Shown piece after piece: positions 55,481-64,000 of a stretch of 64,000 nt of DNA (the stretch's first letter is position 1; each line of letters opens with the position of its first letter). The DNA lies in NCBI GenBank assembly GCA_012934845.2, contig WNNJ02000815.1:62001-126000 (forward strand). The letters are read 5' to 3'. The notes below the pieces were generated by a model. It had not been told where the DNA came from. It made no database searches and saw only the letters and a program-made list of their open reading frames with translations. The translations under genes were made by a program, and so were the position numbers. This DNA is from Pomphorhynchus laevis. Taxonomy: Eukaryota > Acanthocephala > Palaeacanthocephala > Echinorhynchida > Pomphorhynchidae.

Positions 55481-56090
55481 AGAGCTGATCCAAAATCAAT
55501 CGGTAATGGGTTACCGTTTTTCCGATTATCGGTCGTGCAGAATCGAGCCTTTACCTAGATTTGAGTTCAACGATGTCGTCACAATCAAGGTGAGTAGGCA
55601 AGTTAGATATTCTAACTGATGCCATTTAGGCTTTACGGTGATTGTACTAGATTCGTTAAATTTTCATTGAAAGAGGCTAAGTAACACTAGTAAATCACTC
55701 CTAGTGAAAGATATCTTGATCTCTGTTTTGAAGAATTTTACTTTGTTAAATAAGAATCTATTTAGGTATTTATCTGAAAAATTCTTTAGAAATTATTTGA
55801 AAAGGTTGTCTCTCGCTTGCGGTTCTTTGAGTGAGATCACCGCTAAATCGATTAACTTGGGGATAGGGGGAGTACCCCCTCACATAGAGATTTGTCGGAA
55901 ACGTTACTAACCTTGTCAGAAGAAGACGGAGTAGTTTTACCTTTGTTCTGCTCTGTTTTCCATCCATTTTCCAGCATAAAGTTGCAATCTTTTGAAAGCT
56001 CCGACACTTGCATTTTGCAATCTGTTTTGTTCTGTTCAATACTTTGAAATACCCTCTTATCAATCATAGTAAAATACTAGTGAAAACAAA

Positions 56091-56483
56091 ATGGAATTCT
56101 GTGTTATCGGAGGATCAAAAGATTCTATAATTGCAGCAGAAATCGGAGAATATCGTGTAAATTCAAGAAAAATGCAGGTAACTTCGTCTACAATATCAAA
56201 CGAGGTAAGTGGTTTGTTACCATCTACTGTAAAAGAGGTAATTGGGGAACTTTCCCCACTACCCAAATTAAAAAATCTGGCGGTTATTAAGCTATCAGCG
56301 CCAATAGAGCGCCGTAAGCTATTTAACATATTCTTGCGGAAATTTACTATAAAATATAATAATAGAGTCCTATTCCACTCAGTACGCTACTTTGAAGCTG
56401 AAATCAAGATCTCCTTCGTTTCTTGGGACCTTGCGAAGGAGTATGAAACCTTTTTCCACAACGAATTAATGGATCTTAATTAA
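56091..56483 (+). CDS. Family D-type ORF1 N-terminal domain, head to head with D1
   Basis: 130 codons open from an ATG to a stop. The segment LKNLAVIKLSAPIERRKLFN, VRYFEAEIKISFVSWDLAKE aligns with minus-strand D1 sequence at 55900-55680 (DLAVISLKEPQARDNLF, VKFFKTEIKISF). The shape (a beta strand, a helix, then EIKISF) suggests an RNA-recognition-like fold. The start codon lies 23 bp from the D1 ORF1 start on the other strand. It ends at 56483, and a CR1-like copy begins at once, so only the N-terminal domain remains. Alternatively the frame is a fortuitous antisense of other sequence, but the homology argues against that. Confidence 0.55.
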   Translation: MEFCVIGGSKDSIIAAEIGEYRVNSRKMQVTSSTISNEVSGLLPSTVKEVIGELSPLPKLKNLAVIKLSAPIERRKLFNIFLRKFTIKYNNRVLFHSVRYFEAEIKISFVSWDLAKEYETFFHNELMDLN

Positions 56484-56525
56484 TGATACAAATATGGTAG
56501 ACTATCCTTTGATAAATACCGGTTA

Positions 56526-57341
56526 TTGAGAAACAAAGTAACTTATATTAAGAGACTGAAGAGGAAGAATTGCATTTCTAACATATGTCGGGCTGCATCC
56601 TCGAACCCTAAGCAGTTATTCAATCACCTACTGCGCCGTAATACTGCGTCAGATAAATTTTACAACATTGTGAACAACGCGGGTGATTTAATTGTTGACC
56701 CTTTCGAAGTTGCAGAGCTCTTTTCCACTCATTCTGCAATTCAAGAAGCGAAGTTGGATTACGACTATTTGTCCCATTACAATTTCAGATTCATTCGATC
56801 ATGTCTTAATGACATATTTATTAGCGAAAAGGAAGTCCGTACAGAGCTACTCAAGTTTCCACGTACTCGCCTTTCTGGACCGGATTGCCTTCCATCTATA
56901 CTTTTCCGCGAGCTGGCTACAGTGTTGACAAGTCCGCTATGTGCTTTATTCCAGAGTTCTCTATACTCTGGAAGTTTACCAAATGTCTGGAAATGGTCTA
57001 TAGTCTGCCCTGTGTTCAAAAAGGGTGATCGCAATCAGACTAACAATTATCGTCCCATAAATCTAACTTCTATTGCGTGCAAAGTAATGGAGATGATTCT
57101 GTTTCGTACAGTAAGTCCACATCTAGAAGATAATAACATTATCAACGATGCCCAGCACGCTTTTAGACCTCACCGTTCAACGGTAACTAACCTTGTATTC
57201 TCCCGGAATAGTTGGTCGAATGCGGTGGAAGCAGGAACAAGAGTAAACACGCTCTTCTTCGATTTATCAAAGGCTTTTGATAGGGTCGTACCTGTATTCT
57301 TATCAATAAACTATCGTTATGTGGGATTGGTGGTCGCATAA
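56526..57341 (+). pseudogene. C3 ORF2, linker and first half of RT
   Basis: 271 codons open from the linker through KKGDRNQTNNYRPINLTSIA and DLSKAFDRVVPVFLS. The frame is lost just before the SFLTDRYFAV segment. The initiating Met of the longest frame is not a true start, because the linker homology extends about 12 codons upstream (GRLSFDKYRLL). Confidence 0.8.
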
Positions 57342-57467
57342 AAACTTAAATTCAGTCATTCCTAACTGATCGTTACTTTGCCGTGAGCATCAAAGGTTGT
57401 ATATCTAAGTGGTCAGCAATCACCTGTGGTGTACCACAAGGCTGCGTTCTGAGTTCAATGCTTATAT

Positions 57468-57510
57468 ATAGATTTCCAAATCGAGCAATTTTCTCGATTT
57501 GGAAATCTAT
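57468..57510. repeat. 18-bp perfect hairpin inside C3
   Basis: Arms 57468-57485 and 57493-57510 (core gatttccaaatcgag/ctcgatttggaaatc) with a 7-nt loop. Normal CR1 sequence (SPTLFNIYIND) is missing here, so the hairpin replaces coding sequence. Confidence 0.95.
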
Positions 57511-58736
57511 CAATATTTTGAAAGAATTGTCAACACGACAATCTCGAGCAACGCCCATTCGACTAATTCTCTTATATATGATTGATGCCATATCCAGTGA
57601 GTGCGCTCTATATGCCGATGATTAAAAGATTTAGCGTCCAATACAAAGCTTGTACGATGTAATTGAGTTGCAACGTGACGTAGACTCAATCACTAAATGG
57701 TGTCGTGCAAAGGGATTGGTTTTGAATCCTAATAAGTGTAGACATTTGCACATGGGTCCCATAAAAATCGTAGGGACATATGCGATATAAGACGTAAACA
57801 TCGAAAAAGTTTCATGTTTCAGTGATCTGGGCGTGATCGTATGTGAAGATATGAAGACACGAGTCCACGTCCAATATGTCGCATTCAAATGTCGACGTAT
57901 GCTAGGCATGTTAAGACGCTCGTTTATCCAACTCGATCCAGTTAGTTTTCGCATTGCCTACACTGCCCTTATAAAATCGCATATGTTATACACGTCCCCT
58001 GCAATACACCCACAGCTCCGTGGCGAATTGGAAATATAGGAACGGATATTACGACAAGCAGCCCATTTTTAGTCCTCAGTGCGTGGTGTCAACTATACCA
58101 AGAGACTGGCATTGTTAAATGTCTACACTGTTGAACGTTCGCTGTCTGACGCCGACCTAGTGTATGTATTGCGGTCACTGTCTATATCTGGACATGTTTC
58201 GAAGTTTCTGTTTACAATTCGTCCACCGGGTCGACTACGAGGCCACAGTCTTACGATAAAGCGCAGGCTCTGTCCCCGAAAAATTGTGTTACGATAAGAG
58301 ATCACATTGCTGACATGTGGAACAATATTCATGCATCGACAATCGACATCGGTTCCGTCCAGAAGTTAAAGGCAATTATTAAATCACGACAATGACATTT
58401 TCACCTTCTTTTTATTTTTTACTTCTTTTCTGTTTTTATGTTTTGAGCTATGTGTTCCAGCTAATTTGAGCTTATGCTCCTGAGCTGTTGTAACAATAAT
58501 AATCTTGGTGCAGTACAATTTAAACCTATCCAAGCTTCAATCAAAATTTCGAATCGTCCTCCCACCTGGATGAGAAGGATATTGAGTCTTTAAAGAGATT
58601 ATTTAGATTAATAAACTTCCGGTCCGTAACTGGAAAGAACAGTTTTCCTCACCCGATAGCTTTTGCGTCCTCTTCCATTGATAATGCTGAGATCCTAACA
58701 AAAGCCGCCTGTAACCCCTTTCTGGGGCATAACCTA

Positions 58737-59006
58737 ATGTTTAAACTCATAAGCACCGACGAGCTAACTTACCCGCACTGCAATGCTTGTCACGAATGGG
58801 GCTACTGGGGCTCCGGATGTGTTAAGGAGAAGTCTTGTGGGGTATGCGGCCTAATGAATTGCCCGCAAGTTGGCGGGAAGTGCTCATCCCCACCCAAGTG
58901 TTTAAATTGTGGAGGACCCCATCCAGTGTGGTCCAGGAAGTGTGCGGACTTCAAACTGTATTGTTCCCGCCATCGCTCCTCCCACTCCAATAAAAAAGCC
59001 CCGTGA
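58737..59006 (+). pseudogene. Family D ORF1 zinc knuckles, copy D2
   Basis: CNACHEWGYWGSGC, CGVCGLMNCPQVGGKC and CLNCGGPHPVWSRKC. The third is a standard C-x2-C-x3-H-x6-C knuckle. The first again has Tyr in the His position, as in D1. Basic C-terminus (SRHRSSHSNKKAP). The Met at 58737 is internal. Confidence 0.75.
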
Positions 59007-60564
59007 CTTTTGGTGCAGTTGCGGGTAGAATGCTCGACAACGACATCATCAGGTTAGTCGACTGCAGAAGACAAGCAATCTTCAAGCAATTAGAGAACTT
59101 GATCCAGAAACAGCTTGCCTTATTTTTTTACCACTCTAGTAATCGCCGACCCTCCGGTCCTGAAGGAATCAAAGGTCCGTGGGATGTGTCTTCCCTAGTA
59201 GGGACTTGTGGTTAAAATGGCGACTTTTCCGCCCTAGCTCCGTCTAGGTAAAGGCACTCCCACCCAGCTAATCTAACGCAATGCATAGTACATGTGAGGT
59301 GCTTCTGCCCTTAGACTTCTATCCGATAGAGATGCAGATGTCATAGCTTTTCAGAAGACGCGGTATATTCGTCTCCCCAACGACATTACTCGATTCATCC
59401 CTAAGTACATTTATTCCCACTATACTCCGTACATAAACCCACCTCACTCTTCTTCGTCTCAAGGTCTTCTAACCTTAGTTAAATAGTCCATAAGATCCGC
59501 CCTCCTGCTAAACTACTCTGGTCCAGCCCTGTTTTGTTTGGTTATATCACTCTGTAAGAACGGTAATCGCCTCAGTCTGGCCAATATCTACATCCGTCCT
59601 GGTGAGATTCACAAGAACCGTGACCTCCTGGATAGGATTATTGATAGCGGTCATGACATGGTTCTTGATGATTTCAACGATAGAACTAGTCGTTGGATAC
59701 GTGCAGCACTCCGCAAAACCAGGAAAGACTATCTTATTCATAAACCACCGTCCCCTACCTTCCATTGCACATCAACGAACTATCTCCTCGACATACTACT
59801 GCTTCATAAGCGGTGGTTGTTGAAACCCCTCTGCACGAAGCAGTCGCGCCAACATCTGACCACTTCTCAATGACTTAATTCGTTGGCGGATAGAGGAGGA
59901 TACGTTGCTTCGAAGGAGATTCCACTTTGACCACATCAGAATGGATTTCTTTCAGGCAGCTATCCAACGCTTCCCCCGAATTGGGAATGAGAGTCTGACC
60001 GAATTTAATTCCTACCTCTCGTCGCAAGCTACCGCGTTGCTCTCGACTACATATAAAGGTCGTATTTGCAGCCCCACTCCGACAAAACTCAAGACCTTAG
60101 CTTATATGCAGTGTCTCCTCCAATCTCTCTGTTTCTGCCAGACAGGCTCGTTCGAATAAATATTGGAGCACTAGGTATAGGTTCTAACTGGGTTAGAATA
60201 GTGCAAGTATTGCTTCCGTTAATCCAGCCCAGTCTTCCTTATAGAAAATATTCAAGAAGGAGAAATTTGTCTGTTGGATTGGTAGTAAAGATCTTGATAT
60301 AGTTTAAGAGGAGTCGCTATCCCTACATAATTATGGAGTCACTCAATCACCTCAGCCAATCCCGCCTTGGGGGACTTCAGTAGGGATCTACCTGTCACAA
60401 ATATCCTTATCTCCTGGGGGCCCTCCCGGGCACCTCCAAATCCGTTGCTCCAATTTCTTCTCGGGTCTGTCAGCTTTTGACAGCGGAACAAAGAAGAGAA
60501 GTGGCCGTCACAATGCTATTAGCCACCCATTCCGATGTAGCTGGCATCAACATTAGTCGTAGAA

Positions 60565-61251
60565 TTGTTATACCTAAAAGAAATTCGGTCTCCTGTCCTA
60601 AAGACCTGCGGCTTATTTCGATACAAAACTATCATCTCCATTTACAAAAAAGCGCTTGCGCGTAAATTCCGCGACTATCTATGTAGGCGTAATTTAATCC
60701 CACCATGTTTTTATGGGTTTGTTAAAGGTCGCTCGGTCCATTCAGCAATTAATGAGGTGCAGCAGTTCTGTCAAGATAGTAGCCATCATCTCGTTGTGGC
60801 TGTTTTCTTTGACGTTTCCGCTGCATTTGACCGTATCTCCTTTCCATTTGTTATCTCCTCTCTCAGGTCCCTCAGGTTGCCTGCGAGAATTGTTAACAGG
60901 GTAAAGATTTTATTGTACACCAAGCGATTCTTCTATGAAGACGACCCTGGTGCGCGTCAGTTGTACCCTATTACGGGTGTGCTTCAAGGATCCCCACTTT
61001 CTCCAACCTTGTATCTTGCTGCCTCTATTATACGCTATAAAAAATTTAAACGCGATCAACATCTGGTGGTATACACTAATGATACCACAGCCCTGTTTTC
61101 GAGACGCAGTTGCAAATATGTAGTCTCGGACATCAGCCGTTTCTTTTTAAGTTTAAAAGATCAGCTCCGCGCTTTCAATCTTATTCTAAACTCCAGCAAA
61201 TCGCAGGTGGTTGTCTTTCATGGCACCCCCTGCGACCGAAAAGCAACTTAA
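60565..61251 (+). pseudogene. Family D ORF2 RT, copy D2
   Basis: 228 codons holding most of the palm: YKKALARKFRDYLCRRNLIP, FYGFVKGRSVHSAINEVQQF, FFDVSAAFDRISFPFVISSL, LYPITGVLQGSPLSPTLYLA, VVYTNDTTALFSR and LNSSKSQVVVFHGTP. The catalytic YADD is YTND here, which by itself would disable the enzyme. The N-terminal RT block is in an overlapping frame (60477-60665). Confidence 0.8.
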
Positions 61252-61920
61252 GAGATTAGCAATCTCTCCACTCTCCTCCATTTTGCAACCTCAACCACTC
61301 CCTATCTTCTCGAGTCGAGTAAAATACCTGGGGTTCACCGTTACGGTGAATTGGTCAGCGAAAGCTGACCTGGATAGACTTAAACGTATTCTGAAGAAAG
61401 CTAGGTGGGCCCTGAAACAGGCTCACCTAGAGCCCGCTCACCTAACGGGCTGACCTGGAGTATTTAGGCTATCACGGGATTAGTCTTCGTTTCTAGAGGA
61501 CGTCTCCCGGAGCAAAGGCTAAGGTTTCTCAATCTCCTTGTCTCTTGTTTACCCAGCATAGTTCGCCTCGATTGGACTCTTCGAGGGTTGAAAGACCCCG
61601 GGTGTTTCAGTCGGAAGGCGGCGTGTTGGATTGGTTGGAGGGCTCAGATTTCACTGGACCTATGGCAATAAGTTTTGAAGAAGACCAAACAATGCCATTA
61701 AACTGTGGTTCGCCTGATTTGTCTTGTTTTTAGTTGTTTTTCGTTTTCCCTGTTGACAGTATAATCATGTATTATTATGTTTAAAAAATTCTTATTATTA
61801 TAATCATAGTAAATACAACTTAATATTATTGCATTTTTATCCTGACGCTCATTTTTTCTAACTGTTTGATTAAAAACAAAGGCAGTTTTGTGTAATGAAA
61901 TCCCCCAAACGAAGCACAAA

Positions 61921-62560
61921 TGAAATTATCTTATTTGTGATGGTCCCTCTAAAGTTGTGGCTTACGACCCTAAACACTTTCAAATTTTGAACTAATCTAA
62001 TGAAGCTTTAAAAGCATAACAGTTTTAATGGTCTGATGACTGAATGACTGCGATTGTTTTCAATGATCGGTTATGGGAGTTAATTCATTTTATTAACGAG
62101 GGTTAATTATCGTTTAACTATCTCGGACAATATTAACCTGTATTTCTCTAATATAATCAACATCACTTGTAGATTGACTGTTTGAGTTAAATGGGTTTTG
62201 GTATGAAATTATCCTATTTGTGACGATCCCTGTAAAGTTGTGGTTTAGGACCCTAAACACGTTCATATTTTGAACTCTTGTGATAAAGGTTTATACACAT
62301 AACCGGTCTAATGATCTGATTGCTGGATGACTGCGATCGTTTTCAATGCTTGGTTATGTTCGTTAATTCATTTTATCAATGAAGGTTAATTGTTGCTTAG
62401 CGATCTTGGACAATCTTAAACCGTATTCACATAATATAATGCAGTATCGATTTTGTGATTGTCCGTTTTAGTTAAAGGTGGTGTTTCGACATGTAAAAAT
62501 AATATTTTTTGACGATCCCTGTAAAGTTGTGGTCTAGAACTCTAAGCATTAGTTCATAAA
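61921..62560 (+). repeat. Tandem repeat, unit about 283-289 bp, about 2.2 units
   Basis: The landmark aaagttgtgg occurs at 61951, 62234 and 62523, spaced 283 and 289 bp, each preceded by gtgaNgatccct or similar and followed by a gaccctaaac-like phrase in the first two. Other shared phrases are gatgactgcgat, tttcaatg, ggttatg and gttaattcattttat. Units are diverged (perhaps 75-80 percent). Non-coding. Satellite-like or the remnant of a larger array. Confidence 0.88.
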
Positions 62561-63160
62561 CTTAATTTAAAATGTATTATCAACTTAGCGTATCTATCTG
62601 TAAAAATGCTTCAAACAGATAATATACATAAATTATTTAGCTCTTTTAAATACGATCCTGAGCATTTGATACATTTTTTATTAATCGCGAGTTTTAAGAT
62701 TTAAATAAAAATAAATTTGCTTACTTAGTAATTTCGCAGTCTGATCTCGACAAAATTCTAATCACCGTAGTGTGAGTCGAAATGTTGACATATTTCTCGG
62801 CATTCGCATTTAAGCACAATTCGTATTGATGCTTAACACGAGTCTAACCAACCGTAATGTGCGTAACAGTTGTTTTATTAACAGCCGTAACGGCTGATTT
62901 GAGTTGTATAAGAGTTCATTTCTGACAGTTAACAGTTTACATTATTCATGCGAACTCATAGTTATTTAAACTACTAATTTTGTGCATCAATAATGAAGAT
63001 TACATCTCGAAAAGAAAACAACTTGAGAAATTAAAATTAAAATTTATTAATTAATTTTATCGAACTTAAATTTATTAAAAAACAAAATTGAATGCTGGGT
63101 TTAATGTTTAACATAATTTGTAACATAATTTTATTAATGCAATGGAGACAGTTATACAAT
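62561..63160. other. Non-coding AT-rich stretch
   Basis: No gene or element is supported between the tandem repeat and the tail of the last LINE. Confidence 0.5.
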
Positions 63161-63164
63161 GAAA

Positions 63165-63800
63165 AAAAGGATTTATTTTAACGTGGCAAATGCGTGCCAG
63201 CGCACGCTTACATGACCACAACAAAACAAGACTGTGAATCAGGTGTCGAGAAGGTGTGAACGGAGGAGGTGTTTGAATGTGATAAAGGAGGGAGCGCGGC
63301 GGACGTCGAGAGGGAGTTGATTCCAGGCGAGTGAGGCGGCGACGAGGAAGGATCAGAGACCGTAGTTGTTGGAGTAATTAGGAACGTGGAGTAAGAGGGT
63401 ATGACAGGAACGAAGCGATAGCGAGGTGGGGCGAGTGTCGTTTAAGAAAGGAAGGTGATGAACGATGGGGAGTTGACAGCGATGAGACGAAAAGTTACGA
63501 GAAGAAGGCGGAGTTTGATGCGGATGTGGATGGTGGGCCAGGAGAGTTGGGCAAAATATGTGGATGTGTGGTCGAAGCGACGGAGACGAAAGAGCACTCG
63601 AACGGCGGTGTTGATTATTCGTTGTAGGGGTAGGATGATGAATTTTGGAGAATTTGCGAAAAGGCTGAGGCAGTAATCGATTTTAGGGAAAATAAGCGAT
63701 GAAAGAAGAGACATACAAGAACGGAAGTCGATAAGGGGGCGGATACGGCGGATGTCACGAAGAATTAAGTTAGACGAGCGGACCTTGTCACGGCAAAACG
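63165..63800 (-). mobile_element. Family B L2-like LINE, copy B8 (3' end)
   Basis: Minus strand. The 3' tail with the perfect hairpin (gcgtgc-cagc-gcacgc, 63192-63207) is preceded by the C-terminal thumb (LSSLIFPKIDYCLSLFANSP, LPLQRIINTAVRVLFRLRRF, 63442-63714) and VRSSNLILRDIRRI-like codons up to about 63795, where it is truncated. Its 3' UTR is the cleanest in family B. Confidence 0.85.
63192..63207 (-). other. 3'-terminal hairpin of LINE family B (B8)
   Basis: gcgtgc-cagc-gcacgc, a 6-bp stem with a 4-nt loop, within the shared frame ggtcatgtaa-hairpin-atttgccacgtt. Other copies are at 46372-46387 (one arm base changed), 47961-47972 (shortened) and 29963-29979 (bulged). Confidence 0.75.
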
Positions 63801-64000
63801 TTTTGAAACAGTTTTGTCTTTTGCATTGAAGAAAATTTTCTAGTTATTTTTATTATGCGATGCTCGTGAAAAATCTAGGACATGATTAAATTTACTCTGA
63901 AATCAATCCTACGAGATATAGAAACTTTAAAAGTCACGTTATTAATATAACATTAGTTTTTACGGGTATACTTTTAAACAACAACTGTTAACTTTATTTT
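63801..64000. other. Non-coding AT-rich end of window
   Basis: No gene or repeat is supported. Confidence 0.5.

Larger units (their letters stand above)
52821..56067 (-). mobile_element. Family D LINE (I/Jockey/R1-like), copy D1
   Basis: Minus strand, 5' to 3': ORF1 start at 56067, an RNA-binding-like N-terminal region (55920-55680), a second segment VRISNLPTHLDCDDIVELKS (about 55610), and zinc knuckles (54800-55480). The endonuclease follows (54790-54250: DADVIILQG, TYIRPGEIHKNRDLLDRIID and VLGDFNDRTGRW in an eroded frame), then the linker (53905-54111) and RT (53239-53646 PVSFPKDLRPISIRNFLVSI, VAVFLDFSADFDRISILFI) to a 3' truncation at 52821 marked by foldbacks. A small duplication with a palindrome lies at 53127-53166. 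ORF1 and ORF2 are both broken. The superfamily is assigned by gag-like knuckles plus RT motifs. Confidence 0.8.
56490..58400 (+). mobile_element. CR1-like LINE family C-related, copy C3
   Basis: Plus strand, beginning in the linker (GRLSFDKYRLLRNKVTYIKR) and containing the RT: LDYDYLSHYNF, EKEVRTELLKFPRTRLSGPD, SIVCPVFKKGDRNQTNNYRP, FRPHRSTVTNLVFSRNSWSN, LFFDLSKAFDRVVPVFLSI, ITCGVPQGCVLSSM, ECALYADD (followed by a stop), RCRHLHMG-like, and the C-terminus LRGHSLTIKRRL. An 18-bp foldback (57468-57510) interrupts the block after VPQG. Ends near 58400. Distinct from C1 and C2 at the sequence level. Confidence 0.82.
58545..61725 (+). mobile_element. Family D LINE (I/Jockey/R1-like), copy D2
   Basis: Plus strand. 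ORF1 part: SSHLDEKDIESLKRLFRLIN, SSSIDNAEILTKAACNPFLG, then zinc knuckles at 58770-58960. Endonuclease: 59400-59870 (LSLANIYIRPGEIHKNRDLL, VLDDFNDRTSRW, where the usual GDFN is DDFN, SDHFSMT). Linker: 59905-60302. RT: 60477-61251 (MTAEQRREVAVTMLLATHSD, PVLKTCGLFRY, VVAVFFDVSAAFDRISFPFV, GVLQGSPLSPTLYLAASIIR, VVYTNDTTALF in place of YADD, LILNSSKSQVVVFH). The thumb continues to about 61450 with a short remainder to 61725. Several frame breaks. The catalytic aspartate pair is altered (YTND). Confidence 0.82.

Overview
The window is eukaryotic and metazoan: AT-rich DNA with two recognisable single-copy animal genes in a sea of decayed retroelements. The two host genes are an importin-13-like nuclear transport receptor (minus strand, 14745-17765, with one short intron upstream of the start codon) and the mitochondrial ribosomal protein mL44 (plus strand, 42899-43813, single exon as seen). 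Both are clearly diverged from vertebrate orthologues as recalled, which fits an invertebrate, but I cannot name the phylum. No rRNA, canonical tRNA, CRISPR or bacterial-type operon is visible.

Layout. 1-8.5 kb: three copies of an L2-like LINE (family A; two nearly identical minus-strand copies flank a plus-strand copy) plus CR1-like scraps. 8.9-11.3 kb: a related L2-like LINE (family B) with ORF1, endonuclease and a little RT, ending in a 20-bp minisatellite. 12.3-14.4 kb: a very old L2-like RT remnant and the 3' part of a Penelope-like element (PLE) with the usual C-terminal GIY-YIG domain. 14.7-17.9 kb: importin 13. 18-28.7 kb: AT-rich non-coding DNA holding a short terminal-inverted-repeat element in four copies, a tRNA-derived SINE-like unit, and a different PLE whose GIY-YIG domain lies upstream of the RT, followed by inverted partial copies and hammerhead-like motifs. 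28.7-41.6 kb: CR1-like and L2-like LINE fragments, including the best-preserved CR1-like RT (33134-34228) and an orphan RT of another lineage (35775-36545). 42.9-43.8 kb: mL44. 44-52.8 kb: five family B copies, one large inverted repeat and one inverted, near-identical LINE tract. 52.8-61.7 kb: two copies of a third LINE type (family D, zinc-knuckle ORF1), a head-to-head D ORF1 start and a CR1-like copy. 61.9-62.6 kb: a tandem repeat of about 285 bp. 63.2-63.8 kb: the 3' end of another family B copy.

The most unusual signal is not a gene. At about ten places there are short, perfect or near-perfect inverted repeats with tiny loops, several exactly at LINE breakpoints. One pair of copies (47083-47663 against 50414-51045) shows the before and after of such an event: about 84 bp of RT sequence was replaced by inverted copies of its two flanks. 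Other points of interest are a 3'-terminal hairpin shared by LINE families A and B, the two PLE architectures side by side, and two D-type ORF1 start codons 23 bp apart on opposite strands.
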